Source: Bacteroidales bacterium (GTDB taxonomy: Bacteria; Bacteroidota; Bacteroidia; Bacteroidales; VadinHA17). From it: a stretch of DNA of 43,842 nt. The translations under genes were made by a program, and so were the position numbers. Location of the stretch: positions 1-43,842 of the forward strand of contig JAHYJA010000006.1 of assembly GCA_019429325.1 (NCBI GenBank), read 5' to 3'. The notes below the pieces were generated by a model that saw nothing but the letters and a program-made list of their open reading frames with translations, searched no databases and had not been told where the DNA came from. This document shows positions 15,143 to 23,197 of this stretch, piece by piece (positions within the stretch are counted from its first letter, which is position 1; the number at the start of each line of letters is the position of its first letter).

Positions 15143-17497
15143 TTGATCAGATTCATATCACATAAAAAAATACCCTTAAACGGCAATTGCCTGATGCTGG
15201 TTGTTTCACTTATTCTGATCTGTTCATGCAATCCGACAAAATATATTCCTGAAGGAGAAACGCTTCTTGCAGGAAATCATGTTAATATAACCAACGATGG
15301 CATTAATAAAAATGACATTGTGCCATACATCCGGCAGAAGCCCAACAAAAAGATCTTCGGAGCAAGGTTTCACCTTGGTCTTTACAACCTGTCGAACATT
15401 GAGAAACAGAAATGGCCACACGGCTGGCTAAGGGAGATAGGGGAGGAGCCTGTTATTTATGATGCCTATGCAAAAGAAAAGAGCAAGGAAAATATAATGT
15501 CATACATAGCATCCAGGGGGCATTTCGACAGCAAGGTCAGCGATACTGTGGAAACGGCGAAAAGAAAGTCGGATGTTTATTACAATATCGAACTGCGTCC
15601 ACCATATACAATCCGAAACATCTTTTTCGAGATTGAGGATACTACGATCCGGAAACTTTTCTACTTTGATTCAGTTAACTGCATGATAGAAAGGGGAAAA
15701 CCCTACGATGTAGATGTTCTTTCAGCCGAGCGCCTGAGATATGAGAGGTTTGTAAGGGACAGGGGTTTTTACAGCTTTTCAGGAGAGCATATTTATTTCA
15801 ATATCGACAGTACTATCGGTAACAGGCAGGTAAATATTCATTACGGGATAAAGAATTTCATGATTATGGATGCATCCAACAGGGTTGCCCATGTTCCTCA
15901 TCCGATGTACAGGGTGAAGGATGTTTACATTTATCCCGACTTTGTTCCCAGGGAGGCGCTTGAGCGGGGAGAAGAATATTTCGCCAGTCTCGATACAATC
16001 AATTACCAGGGATATTATTTTATTACAGCAGGCAACAAGCCTGAAATTAAATACGATCTTATTATACAGTCTCTTTACATAAGGCCCGGCTCATTATTCA
16101 ACGTTACCGGCACCGAACAGTCGCAGTCGCATCTGCTGGCACTTAAAACATTCCGGCTGGTGAATATTTTCTATGATGAACGGAATGAGACCGGACCGTA
16201 TGGACCGGAGGTGAAGAGCCTGAACTGCAACATCAGGCTCACTCTTCTTAATCAGCAGTCGTTCCGTGTCGAGGTTGAGGGCACACATTCGGAGGGAAAC
16301 CTTGGAGGCGCTGTTAACCTTGTTTATCTTCACAAGAATCTCTTTCGTGGCGCTGAGCAGTTTAACATGAAGCTCTTGGGAGCATACGAGAACCTTTCGC
16401 AGAAGGATAAGGACACTGAGAGGGAGAAGCGGAATACATTGGAGTATGGTCTTGAGTCAAGTCTCCAGTTTCCCAAATTTCTGTTGCCGTTCCTTAAGAA
16501 GGAGGATTTCATACGGAAATACAACCCCACAACAAAGGTTCTTGCCGCATTCAATTACCGGGACATGCCTTTTTACACGAGATGGATGGCTAATGCAACG
16601 TTCGGATATACCTGGAATGTACGCAATTATCAGACCCATATTGTGAATCCGCTGCAGGTGAACGCTGTAAGACTGTTATCAATCGATTCCGTTTTTTATC
16701 AGGAACGGATTGCCCAATCTCCATACCTTGTAAACAGTTACATAAGTGTTATGATCATTGGAGGTAACTATTCGTTTATTTTCAGCAATCAAAAGATTCA
16801 AAGATCGAGATACTGGTTCTTAAGGATAAACACCGAAGCGGCAGGCAATCTGCTTGCTCTGGCAGGTAATCTGACAGGTGCGGTAAAAACACAGGGCAGC
16901 TACAATATTTTAAAACAACCTTTTGCTCAATATATCAGAACAGACATTGATCTGAGATACAATATCACCCTTAATGATGCAAGCTCAATAGTGTACCGGG
17001 GATTTTTCGGTGCAGGAATCCCCTATGGCAATTCGAGGGCAATACCCTTTGAAAAGCAATATTTCAGCGGAGGCGCCAACGGCATAAGAGCCTGGCAGGT
17101 CAGATCCCTGGGCCCCGGTACCTATAACCCCGGTGCCGCTAAGTTTCTAAATCAGACGGCAGATATTAAGATTGAAGCCAATGCTGAATACAGGTTCAAA
17201 CTTTTCTGGATACTTGAAGGAGCACTTTTTCTGGATGCAGGTAACATCTGGAACCTTAAATCTGATGATACAAGACCCGGATCGCAGTTCAGCCTTAAGG
17301 GATTGTACAACGACATTGCCATAGGAACAGGGACAGGATTCAGGTTCGATCTCAGTTTTGTCATTGCGCGTCTCGACTTTGGGATGAAACTGAGGGACCC
17401 GTCAATTGCCGAAGGGTCCAAATGGATCATTATGAACAGGTCCTATAACATCAGGGATGATTTCACTGTTGTTGTTGCTATCGGTTATCCCTTTTGA
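15143..17497 (+). CDS. tamL: Translocation and assembly module lipoprotein (TamA/BamA family)
   Basis: 784 residues from a TTG start at 15143. The N-terminus is a lipoprotein signal (ICSC, lipid Cys29) followed by the PTKYIPEGE segment typical of Bacteroidota Omp85-family lipoproteins. POTRA-like domains cover about residues 35-400, and the C-terminal ~400 residues form an Omp85 16-strand barrel with the motif GGANGIRAWQ and a terminal aromatic (GYPF). Bacteroidota carry a lipidated TamA, called TamL, which this matches in architecture; it would help insert outer-membrane proteins. The start is supported by a -7 box at 15112-15119; reading further upstream (15029) would precede the promoter. 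A general BamA/TamA-family assignment is safer than the TamL name. Confidence 0.82.
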   Translation: MIRFISHKKIPLNGNCLMLVVSLILICSCNPTKYIPEGETLLAGNHVNITNDGINKNDIVPYIRQKPNKKIFGARFHLGLYNLSNIEKQKWPHGWLREIGEEPVIYDAYAKEKSKENIMSYIASRGHFDSKVSDTVETAKRKSDVYYNIELRPPYTIRNIFFEIEDTTIRKLFYFDSVNCMIERGKPYDVDVLSAERLRYERFVRDRGFYSFSGEHIYFNIDSTIGNRQVNIHYGIKNFMIMDASNRVAHVPHPMYRVKDVYIYPDFVPREALERGEEYFASLDTINYQGYYFITAGNKPEIKYDLIIQSLYIRPGSLFNVTGTEQSQSHLLALKTFRLVNIFYDERNETGPYGPEVKSLNCNIRLTLLNQQSFRVEVEGTHSEGNLGGAVNLVYLHKNLFRGAEQFNMKLLGAYENLSQKDKDTEREKRNTLEYGLESSLQFPKFLLPFLKKEDFIRKYNPTTKVLAAFNYRDMPFYTRWMANATFGYTWNVRNYQTHIVNPLQVNAVRLLSIDSVFYQERIAQSPYLVNSYISVMIIGGNYSFIFSNQKIQRSRYWFLRINTEAAGNLLALAGNLTGAVKTQGSYNILKQPFAQYIRTDIDLRYNITLNDASSIVYRGFFGAGIPYGNSRAIPFEKQYFSGGANGIRAWQVRSLGPGTYNPGAAKFLNQTADIKIEANAEYRFKLFWILEGALFLDAGNIWNLKSDDTRPGSQFSLKGLYNDIAIGTGTGFRFDLSFVIARLDFGMKLRDPSIAEGSKWIIMNRSYNIRDDFTVVVAIGYPF

Positions 17498-17583
17498 TCC
17501 GGTAAACTGTGAAAAGCACTTATGTTTCATAATCCGGACATAATTGCGTAACTTGCAGTCAGTCTCAATGCATAATTATCGGA

Positions 17584-18234
17584 ATGAGTTTAATCTGGGA
17601 TCAGGTAAGGAACTGGTTCGGGTTTACCCGCCGGGAAAGAAGAGCGACATTTATTCTGCTGGTACTTATTATTCTCATTATCAGTGCCAGGTATATCATC
17701 CCTGTCAGACCTGTGGCCGTCGAAATTGTGCCGGCAGAAATCAGAATGGTGCCATCCGGAACCGCGACTGCACCTGACAGCCACACGGAACCAGTACCGG
17801 CAGCGAGGAGCAGGGCAGCTGTCCAGAGAATAACCCCTGTCGATCTTAACCGTTGCGATTCAGCCTCACTGGAGGCACTTCCTGGTATCGGGCCGGTTCT
17901 GTCGGCACGTATAATAAGATACAGGAACCTTCTTGGAGGATATGCCAGGGTGAGCCAGTTAAGAGAGGTTTACGGCCTTTCAGAAGAGACCTTTTTACTG
18001 ATTGAGAAAAGGCTGTTTGCCGACAGCCTTGCCGTAAGAAGGATTGATATTAACAAAGCTCAGTACAGGGACCTTATCCGGCTGCCTTATCTCGAAAAGT
18101 CCGAAGTTAACGGTATTCTTAAATTCAGGGAACTTGAAGGGAGAATAGCATCGATGACCGATCTCATCATTAATAAGCTTATATCTCCCGAAAAAGTAAC
18201 CAGCTTATCGCCCTATCTGGAATTCGGTGAATAA
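17584..18234 (+). CDS. Membrane-anchored helix-hairpin-helix protein (ComEA-like)
   Basis: 216 residues. A basic N-terminus (RRERR) precedes one transmembrane helix (about 20-38), then a low-complexity linker, then two helix-hairpin-helix units. The first (about 82-140: DLNRCDSASLEALPGIG, then LGGYARVSQLREVYG) is a canonical ComEA-type HhH; the second (about 150-200, DINKAQYRDLIRLPYL) is less canonical. HhH domains bind DNA without sequence specificity, and the membrane anchor suggests a role in DNA uptake or envelope-associated DNA binding, which is not proven. It ends 244 nt before rpsU and is likely a separate unit. Confidence 0.8.
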   Translation: MSLIWDQVRNWFGFTRRERRATFILLVLIILIISARYIIPVRPVAVEIVPAEIRMVPSGTATAPDSHTEPVPAARSRAAVQRITPVDLNRCDSASLEALPGIGPVLSARIIRYRNLLGGYARVSQLREVYGLSEETFLLIEKRLFADSLAVRRIDINKAQYRDLIRLPYLEKSEVNGILKFRELEGRIASMTDLIINKLISPEKVTSLSPYLEFGE

Positions 18235-18428
18235 TCCACAACCTGCCCTGCGGCCGGCACAGACAAAAATTTGAATAAATGCAATTCATTGCTGATTTTG
18301 ACTTTATTTTTTGGAAGTCACGGAAGAAAGCACTATTTTTATTAGAAATATGTGACCTTTTCAGCAATGTCAGGAGAGACAATCATTTATAAAAACGACT
18401 TAGCATGAATAAATTTAATCCTTGAAGC

Positions 18429-18459
18429 TTTGAAAATATTTTTAATTTTTCTATCTTTG
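18429..18459 (+). promoter_or_regulatory. Promoter of rpsU operon
   Basis: TTTG (18429-18432), a 19-nt spacer, then TATCTTTG (18452-18459): a full match to the Bacteroidota consensus TTTG-N19-TAnnTTTG. Transcription would start about 10-12 nt upstream of the rpsU ATG, giving a very short leader. Confidence 0.75.
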
Positions 18460-18478
18460 CGCCTCGTTTAAAAACAGA

Positions 18479-18679
18479 ATGTCAGATATGATAATTGTAC
18501 AGATTAAAGAAGGCGAAAACATTGAAAGGGCTTTAAAGAAGTTCAAAAGAAAATTTGAAAAGACAGGTGTGATCCGTGAGCTAAGGTCGCGCCAGGCTTT
18601 TATTAAGCCTTCAGTACGCCGGAGGGACGAGATCAAGAAGGCTGTGTACGTGCAAAAGATACAGGCCAGCGAAGATTAA
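18479..18679 (+). CDS. rpsU: 30S ribosomal protein bS21
   Basis: 66 residues from 18479, or 63 from the second Met at 18488; family members usually begin at the latter (MIIVQIKEGENIE). The basic core KKFKRKFEKTG is characteristic. In Bacteroidota bS21, with bS18 and bS6, holds the anti-Shine-Dalgarno end of 16S rRNA away from mRNA; the Tyr at position 54 of the short numbering corresponds to a residue implicated in that contact. No Shine-Dalgarno sequence precedes this start, unlike what has been described for rpsU in Flavobacterium. It is followed by xerC-like and hpf genes. Confidence 0.95.
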   Translation: MSDMIIVQIKEGENIERALKKFKRKFEKTGVIRELRSRQAFIKPSVRRRDEIKKAVYVQKIQASED

Positions 18680-18730
18680 TGCGCCCGGCCGTATCGTTAA
18701 TTAAAATTTAAACATATAAGGGGTTCCTTT

Positions 18731-19618
18731 ATGGATTATAAGGAATCGTTCCTGCGATATCTGCAGACAGAAAAGCGGTACTCGCCGCATACTGTCAGAT
18801 CTTACCTAAACGATTTGACCCTGTTTTTTTCTTTCCTGGCATCGGATGATATGGAGTCTGATCCGGCTGTTATAAATTCTCAGGATATAAGATCATGGAT
18901 AGTAAGCATGATGGATAGCGGATATTCGCCGTCAAGTGTGCACAGGAAAGTCTCATGCCTGAGGGCATTTTTCAGGTACCTCCGAAAGGAGGGAGTGGTT
19001 GGCAGCGACCCGCTTGAGAAGGTTGTACTTCCCAAAAGGAGGAAGAGACTGCCCGTCTTTGTGGGGGAGGAAGCGCTTGATAAACTGCTCGATGAGTATG
19101 AATTCGGGAACGAGTATGAGGGCATTCTCAACAGAACCATTATAGAAATGCTTTATGTAACGGGAATGAGGAGGTCGGAACTGACCGGGCTTAAAGAGGG
19201 TGACGTTGATCTTGCCGGAGCTGAGGTAAAGGTAACGGGCAAAAGGAATAAGCAGCGCATTATCCCGCTTGTCAGACCCTTCATCGCCCGGCTTGAGGAA
19301 TATATCAGGGCAAGAAAAAATAACGGGGCTGATAATAAGGGAGAATGGTTTTTTATTACCGGCAGGGGAAACAAGTTATACGATAAATATGTTTATAATA
19401 TAGTTAAGAACTATCTTGCCATGGTTACAACTATCGAGAAAAAGAGTCCTCATATTTTAAGGCACACTTTTGCCACTCACATGCTTAACCGTGGCGCTGA
19501 CCTGAACTCTATCAAGGAGTTTCTTGGTCATGCGAATCTGTCAGCAACACAAGTATATACACACAATACTTTTGAGAAACTCAGAAAAATATATCAACAG
19601 GCTCATCCGAGGGCTTAA
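18731..19618 (+). CDS. xerC: Tyrosine recombinase XerC/XerD
   Basis: A 295-residue tyrosine recombinase. The SAM-like core-binding domain covers about 1-90 (FLRYLQTEKRYSPHTVRSY) and the catalytic domain 105-295 with Arg147 (GMRRSE), a Lys near 171-174, His241 and Arg244 (HILRHTFATHM), His267 (LGHANL) and the nucleophile Tyr276. It acts in the cytoplasm on dif sites to resolve chromosome dimers. Position between rpsU and hpf matches the conserved Bacteroidota arrangement, so it is the chromosomal Xer protein and not a mobile-element integrase. XerC and XerD are hard to separate by sequence alone. A weak AAGGGG sits about 9 nt before the start. Confidence 0.88.
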   Translation: MDYKESFLRYLQTEKRYSPHTVRSYLNDLTLFFSFLASDDMESDPAVINSQDIRSWIVSMMDSGYSPSSVHRKVSCLRAFFRYLRKEGVVGSDPLEKVVLPKRRKRLPVFVGEEALDKLLDEYEFGNEYEGILNRTIIEMLYVTGMRRSELTGLKEGDVDLAGAEVKVTGKRNKQRIIPLVRPFIARLEEYIRARKNNGADNKGEWFFITGRGNKLYDKYVYNIVKNYLAMVTTIEKKSPHILRHTFATHMLNRGADLNSIKEFLGHANLSATQVYTHNTFEKLRKIYQQAHPRA

Positions 19619-19634
19619 TAATTAATCAAATAAC

Positions 19635-19640
19635 AGGAGG
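19635..19640 (+). promoter_or_regulatory. Perfect Shine-Dalgarno before hpf
   Basis: AGGAGG lies 7 nt upstream of the hpf ATG at 19648. Genes in this phylum generally lack such sites, and neighbours such as rpsU, tuf, rplK and rpoB show none. Confidence 0.65.
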
Positions 19641-19647
19641 TACTACT

Positions 19648-19947
19648 ATGAACATTCAGATTCATTCAGTGAGGTTTGACGCCGACAAAAAGCTAATTGA
19701 TTTTGTTCATCAGAAACTGGATAAGCTTATCCAGATCGGTGATGGTATTGTAAATGCTGAGGTGTACCTGAGGCTTGACAAAGATCAGGAGAGGGAGAAC
19801 AAGATCAGCGAAATCAAGCTGGATTTATCAGGTGGGCCCTTATTTGCCAGAAAACAGAGCAAGACATTTGAAGAGGCGACCGATCAGGCAGTTAATGCTC
19901 TTAAACGACAGATTACCAGACATAAACACAAGAAGAGGGGGGTGTGA
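19648..19947 (+). CDS. hpf: Ribosome hibernation-promoting factor, short form
   Basis: A 99-residue short HPF/RaiA-family protein that binds the 30S decoding region and inactivates ribosomes in slow growth. It begins MNIQIHSVRFDADKKLIDFV, contains VNAEVYLRLDKD and ends in a basic tail (KRQITRHKHKKRG). The length fits the short HPF class without the dimerising C-terminal domain. It is the third gene after rpsU and xerC (29 nt after xerC) and is followed immediately by a hairpin, so it is likely the end of that operon. It has an unusually good Shine-Dalgarno (19635-19640). Confidence 0.92.
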   Translation: MNIQIHSVRFDADKKLIDFVHQKLDKLIQIGDGIVNAEVYLRLDKDQERENKISEIKLDLSGGPLFARKQSKTFEEATDQAVNALKRQITRHKHKKRGV

Positions 19948-19975
19948 ATTCCTGGCCTTCAAAAAAATCAGGAAT
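19948..19975 (+). terminator. Hairpin after hpf
   Basis: ATTCCTG (19948-19954) pairs perfectly with CAGGAAT (19969-19975) around a 14-nt A-rich loop, followed by AATTTTG. It starts directly after the hpf stop codon and just before the next promoter, as expected for a (weak) intrinsic terminator. Confidence 0.45.
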
Positions 19976-19978
19976 AAT

Positions 19979-20010
19979 TTTGATAAATGAAATATAAATT
20001 CCTACATTTG
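19979..20010 (+). promoter_or_regulatory. Promoter of the tRNA-tuf cluster
   Basis: TTTG (19979-19982), 20-nt spacer, TACATTTG (20003-20010): full consensus match. It lies 52 nt upstream of the first tRNA. Confidence 0.72.
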
Positions 20011-20061
20011 CAGACCGATTTTTGAGGGTATTTAAGGCCCTCACGGAACGTTCTTTAAATT

Positions 20062-20135
20062 GCCGATGTAGCTCAGTTGGTCAGAGCAGCTGATTTGTAA
20101 TCTGCAGGTCGGGGGTTCGAATCCCTTCATCGGCT
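20062..20135 (+). tRNA. tRNA-Thr(TGT)
   Basis: Complete 74-nt cloverleaf. Acceptor GCCGATG pairs with CATCGGC, D arm GCTC/GAGC, anticodon loop TTTGTAA (anticodon TGT), T arm with loop TTCGAAT, discriminator T, and no encoded CCA. The anticodon stem GCTGA/TCTGC has a T-T mismatch at pair 29-41. First tRNA of a four-tRNA cluster before tuf. Confidence 0.95.
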
Positions 20136-20184
20136 CTTGAAGGAGTTGTGAATGTGTGTCTTGAGAGCGAAGTTCTGTTTTTTT

Positions 20185-20267
20185 GGGGAGATACCAAAGC
20201 GGCCAACTGGGGCAGACTGTAAATCTGCTGGCAAATGCCTTCGTAGGTTCGAATCCTGCTCTCCCCA
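20185..20267 (+). tRNA. tRNA-Tyr(GTA)
   Basis: An 83-nt class II tRNA with a long variable arm. Acceptor GGGGAGA pairs with TCTCCCC, the anticodon stem is GCAGA/TCTGC with loop CTGTAAA (anticodon GTA), T loop TTCGAAT, discriminator A, CCA not encoded. Confidence 0.95.
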
Positions 20268-20334
20268 CTTAAAACGGGAAATATGATATAACGCCGGAAC
20301 AATGGGATATTCCGGTTCTCAAAGACGATAATAA

Positions 20335-20407
20335 GCGGGAGTAGCTCAGTTGGTAGAGCATCAGCCTTCCAAGCTGAGGGTCGCGGATTCGAGCTCCGTC
20401 TCCCGCT
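20335..20407 (+). tRNA. tRNA-Gly(TCC)
   Basis: 73 nt. Acceptor GCGGGAG/CTCCCGC and anticodon stem TCAGC/GCTGA are fully paired; loop CTTCCAA gives anticodon TCC. T loop TTCGAGC, discriminator T, CCA not encoded. Confidence 0.95.
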
Positions 20408-20418
20408 CACTTTTTGAT

Positions 20419-20490
20419 GCCAGAGTAGCTCAGGGGTAGAGCACTTCCTTGGTAAGGAAGGGGTCAGGGGTTCAATTCCCCTCTCCGGCT
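20419..20490 (+). tRNA. tRNA-Thr(GGT)
   Basis: 72 nt. Anticodon stem CTTCC/GGAAG with loop TTGGTAA gives anticodon GGT. T loop TTCAATT, discriminator T, CCA not encoded. Acceptor GCCAGAG against CTCCGGC leaves an A-C mismatch at pair 4-69. Confidence 0.94.
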
Positions 20491-20549
20491 CAACGGGAAA
20501 TTGGACATTGATTGATAACATATATACTTAATTTAATACGCTTCTAGTT

Positions 20550-21737
20550 ATGGCAAAAGAAAAATTTGACAGGTCGAAACCGCACGTAAACGTTGGTACA
20601 ATCGGTCATGTTGACCATGGTAAGACCACCCTGACGGCAGCGATCACTATGGTCCTTGCCAAGAAAGGTCTCTCACAGATCAGGGATTTTGATTCAATCG
20701 ATAATGCTCCCGAGGAAAAGGAAAGGGGTATTACCATAAACACTGCTCACGTTGAATATCAGACAGCTACCCGTCACTATGCACACGTTGACTGTCCAGG
20801 CCACGCCGACTATATCAAGAATATGGTTACCGGTGCCGCACAGATGGATGGTGCAATACTGGTTGTTGCAGCTGATGACGGACCAATGCCCCAGACCCGC
20901 GAACATATCCTTCTGGCACACCAGGTGAACGTTCCCAAGGTGCTGGTATTTATGAATAAAGTGGACCAGGTTGATGATGAAGAACTTCTTGACCTTGTAG
21001 AGATGGAGGTGCGCGACCTTCTCAACTTCTATGAGTTTGACGGTGACAATGCTCCTGTGATCAGGGGATCTGCCCTCGGTGCAATGAACGGCGATCCGAA
21101 ATGGGAGGAAAAAGTGGTTGAACTGATGGACGCTGTCGATTCATACATTCCGATACCTCCGCGTGACAACCAGAAGCCTTTCCTGATGCCTGTTGAGGAC
21201 GTCTTCTCAATAACAGGACGCGGTACAGTTGCCACTGGCCGTATCGAAACAGGAGTTGTCAATACCGGCGATGAACTCGAAATGATCGGTCTTGGCGCTG
21301 AAAAACGCAAAACAGTCTGCACCGGCGTTGAGATGTTCCGCAAAATACTCGACAGGGGTGAAGCAGGCGACAACGTCGGACTTCTTCTCCGCGGAGTCGA
21401 CAAGAAAGAGATCAAAAGAGGTATGGTTCTCGCCAAACCGGGCTCCATCACTCCACATACAAAACTGAAAGCCGAGATTTACGTGCTCAAAAAAGAGGAA
21501 GGCGGACGCCATACTCCGTTCCACAACAAATATCGCCCGCAGTTCTACGTCAGAACACTTGATATTACCGGCGAGATCACACTTCCTGAAGGAACTGAAA
21601 TGGTGATGCCGGGTGATAATGTCACTATAACTGTCGATCTGATCTATCCGGTTGCAATAAATGTTGGTCTGAGGTTTGCTATCCGCGAAGGCGGCAGGAC
21701 AGTGGGTGCCGGCCAGGTTACAGAGATAGTAAATTAA
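20550..21737 (+). CDS. tuf: Elongation factor Tu
   Basis: 395 residues, full length. The GTPase motifs are GHVDHGKT (19-26), DCPGH (81-85) and NKVD (136-139), followed by the two beta-barrel domains ending in the usual [11 protein letters not shown]-type C-terminus. It delivers aminoacyl-tRNA to the ribosome. It is placed between a tRNA cluster and tRNA-Trp/secE/nusG, the usual Bacteroidota order, and is probably transcribed with the upstream tRNAs (59 nt gap, no promoter seen). No Shine-Dalgarno precedes it. Confidence 0.98.
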   Translation: MAKEKFDRSKPHVNVGTIGHVDHGKTTLTAAITMVLAKKGLSQIRDFDSIDNAPEEKERGITINTAHVEYQTATRHYAHVDCPGHADYIKNMVTGAAQMDGAILVVAADDGPMPQTREHILLAHQVNVPKVLVFMNKVDQVDDEELLDLVEMEVRDLLNFYEFDGDNAPVIRGSALGAMNGDPKWEEKVVELMDAVDSYIPIPPRDNQKPFLMPVEDVFSITGRGTVATGRIETGVVNTGDELEMIGLGAEKRKTVCTGVEMFRKILDRGEAGDNVGLLLRGVDKKEIKRGMVLAKPGSITPHTKLKAEIYVLKKEEGGRHTPFHNKYRPQFYVRTLDITGEITLPEGTEMVMPGDNVTITVDLIYPVAINVGLRFAIREGGRTVGAGQVTEIVN

Positions 21738-21811
21738 GAGTTTTGGGAAAAAGGCGTGGTAACGATGCAGGGTCATAAAACATTGTGACGCTGCTCTTCA
21801 TCACACCAGAT

Positions 21812-21884
21812 ACGGGTGTAGCTCAGTTGGTAGAGCACTGGTCTCCAAAACCAGGTGTCGGGAGTTCGAGTCTCTCCTCCCGTG
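21812..21884 (+). tRNA. tRNA-Trp(CCA)
   Basis: 73 nt. Anticodon stem CTGGT/ACCAG with loop CTCCAAA gives anticodon CCA; T stem GGGAG/CTCTC; discriminator G. Acceptor ACGGGTG against CTCCCGT has a T-T mismatch at pair 6-67. It lies 17 nt before secE, so tRNA 3' processing probably creates the 5' end of the secE mRNA. Confidence 0.94.
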
Positions 21885-21901
21885 CAAATTAATAATGAAA
21901 A

Positions 21902-22093
21902 ATGAGTATAAAAGGATATTTTCAGGAATCATTCACAGAACTCGTACATAAAGTAACCTGGCCGACATGGGCTGAACTGCAGAACAGCGGAACTCTGGTC
22001 CTTGTGGCGACCCTGATTATTGCTCTTATCGTTGCTGCAATGGATTTTGCCTTTAGCAGGATAATGGAGTTAATATACAGTTTATTATACTAA
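21902..22093 (+). CDS. secE: Preprotein translocase subunit SecE
   Basis: 63 residues, the short single-membrane-span form. The amphipathic segment [16 protein letters not shown] carries the conserved KVTWPT motif, followed by one transmembrane helix (about 31-55). It stabilises SecY in the inner-membrane Sec channel. It sits between tRNA-Trp and nusG in the canonical order, 17 nt before nusG. Confidence 0.96.
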   Translation: MSIKGYFQESFTELVHKVTWPTWAELQNSGTLVLVATLIIALIVAAMDFAFSRIMELIYSLLY

Positions 22094-22110
22094 ACAGGAG
22101 AATTATTCCG

Positions 22111-22659
22111 ATGAACGAGAGTCTAAAAAAGTGGTACGTGCTGAGAGCGATTGGAGGGAAGGAGAAAAAGGTGAAGGAATATATCGATAATGAGGTCGCC
22201 CGCCTGAAACTGGAAGAGTATGTGTCACAGGTTCTCATTCCTACCGAAAAGGTTTATCAGATCCGGGCAGGGAAAAAAATCAGCAAGGAGAGAACATTCT
22301 TCCCGGGCTATGTGCTTGTAGAAGCCATACTTACCGGCGAAATACCACACCTCCTGAGAAACATCCCAAATGTGATAGGATTTCTAGGATCACAGGACGG
22401 AGAACCGGTGCCTCTGAGAAAATCAGAGATCAACCGGATACTTGGCAAAGTTGATGAGCTCAATGCCAGTGACGAGGAACTCAATGTGCCCTTCTTTGTC
22501 GGAGAAACGGTTAAAGTGATCGACGGACCATTCAACAGCTTTACCGGTGTTATTGAAGAGGTTAATGATGAAAAGAAAAAGCTCAAGGTGATGGTTAAGA
22601 TATTTGGCCGTAAAACACCGCTGGAGCTCAGTTTTATGCAGGTAGAAAAGGAAAACTAA
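22111..22659 (+). CDS. nusG: Transcription termination/antitermination protein NusG
   Basis: 182 residues. The NGN domain starts [16 protein letters not shown] and includes [11 protein letters not shown]; the KOW domain includes [23 protein letters not shown] (split here as [11 protein letters not shown] and TGVIEEV). It binds RNA polymerase and couples it to Rho or ribosomes. An AGGAG about 10 nt upstream of the ATG is a possible weak Shine-Dalgarno. Canonical position between secE and rplK. Confidence 0.97.
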   Translation: MNESLKKWYVLRAIGGKEKKVKEYIDNEVARLKLEEYVSQVLIPTEKVYQIRAGKKISKERTFFPGYVLVEAILTGEIPHLLRNIPNVIGFLGSQDGEPVPLRKSEINRILGKVDELNASDEELNVPFFVGETVKVIDGPFNSFTGVIEEVNDEKKKLKVMVKIFGRKTPLELSFMQVEKEN

Positions 22660-22669
22660 AAGAAGAAAT

Positions 22670-22709
22670 TGACAGTTGTAATAATATAATGCTTCCTGAA
22701 CAACTGTCA
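22670..22709 (+). promoter_or_regulatory. 10-bp inverted repeat in the rplK leader
   Basis: TGACAGTTGT (22670-22679) and ACAACTGTCA (22700-22709) are perfect reverse complements with a 20-nt AT-rich spacer, located between nusG (stop 22659) and rplK (start 22742). As RNA it would form a stable hairpin. It could be an attenuator, an L1/L11 autoregulatory site or a DNA operator; there is no T-tract after it. Confidence 0.5.
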
Positions 22710-22741
22710 GGCTCGTGCACTAAATAAGCAAATATTAAATT

Positions 22742-23185
22742 ATGGCAAAAGAAGTTGCTGGAATTATCAAGTTACAGATTCGTGGCGGGGCAGCTAATCC
22801 ATCACCACCCGTTGGTCCTGCACTGGGATCAAAAGGTGTCAATATTATGGATTTCTGCAAACAGTTTAATTCGAGAACTCAGGATAAAGCAGGGAAAGTG
22901 ATACCGGTTGTAATAACTGTTTACAGTGACAAATCATTTGATTTTGTTACCAAAACACCGCCGGTAGCCGTTCAGCTCCTTGAGATCTCCAAGGCGAAGA
23001 AGGGCTCGCAGGAGCCCAACAGGAACAAAGTGGCAGCAATTACCTGGGAACAGGTGAAGACAATCGCTGCTGACAAAATGGAGGATCTAAACTGTTTCAC
23101 AATCGAATCAGCCGTTAAGATGGTAGCTGGTACCGCCAGAAGCATGGGGATCGCCGTGAAAGGTGCCTCCCCGTTTAAAAATTAA
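22742..23185 (+). CDS. rplK: 50S ribosomal protein L11
   Basis: 147 residues, full length. The N-terminal domain has [19 protein letters not shown], the typical thiostrepton-region start, and the C-terminal domain ends in GTARSMGI. It binds the GTPase-associated region of 23S rRNA. It is preceded by an 82-nt leader with a strong inverted repeat and followed 12 nt later by rplA. Confidence 0.98.
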   Translation: MAKEVAGIIKLQIRGGAANPSPPVGPALGSKGVNIMDFCKQFNSRTQDKAGKVIPVVITVYSDKSFDFVTKTPPVAVQLLEISKAKKGSQEPNRNKVAAITWEQVKTIAADKMEDLNCFTIESAVKMVAGTARSMGIAVKGASPFKN

Positions 23186-23197
23186 TCAGAAGAACAA

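Noticed and set aside
15046-15231. N-terminal extension of the SpoU methyltransferase
   Set aside because: It overlaps the divergent tamL start and promoter and is not part of the family fold.
18317-18356. GTCAC ... GTGAC inverted repeat in the gap before rpsU
   Set aside because: Only 5 bp with a 30-nt spacer; expected by chance. Apart from the rpsU promoter, the 244-nt gap 18235-18478 shows nothing else.
18731-19618. Tyrosine recombinase as mark of an integrated element
   Set aside because: It is the housekeeping Xer gene in the conserved rpsU-xerC-hpf order; no attachment-site repeats or phage genes are seen, although tRNAs are nearby.
20081-20521. 146-codon open frame on the minus strand over the four-tRNA cluster
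   Set aside because: It is the antisense translation of tRNA genes; phrases such as GESRIRTYEG and DEGIRTPDLQ are well-known false proteins from tRNA complements.
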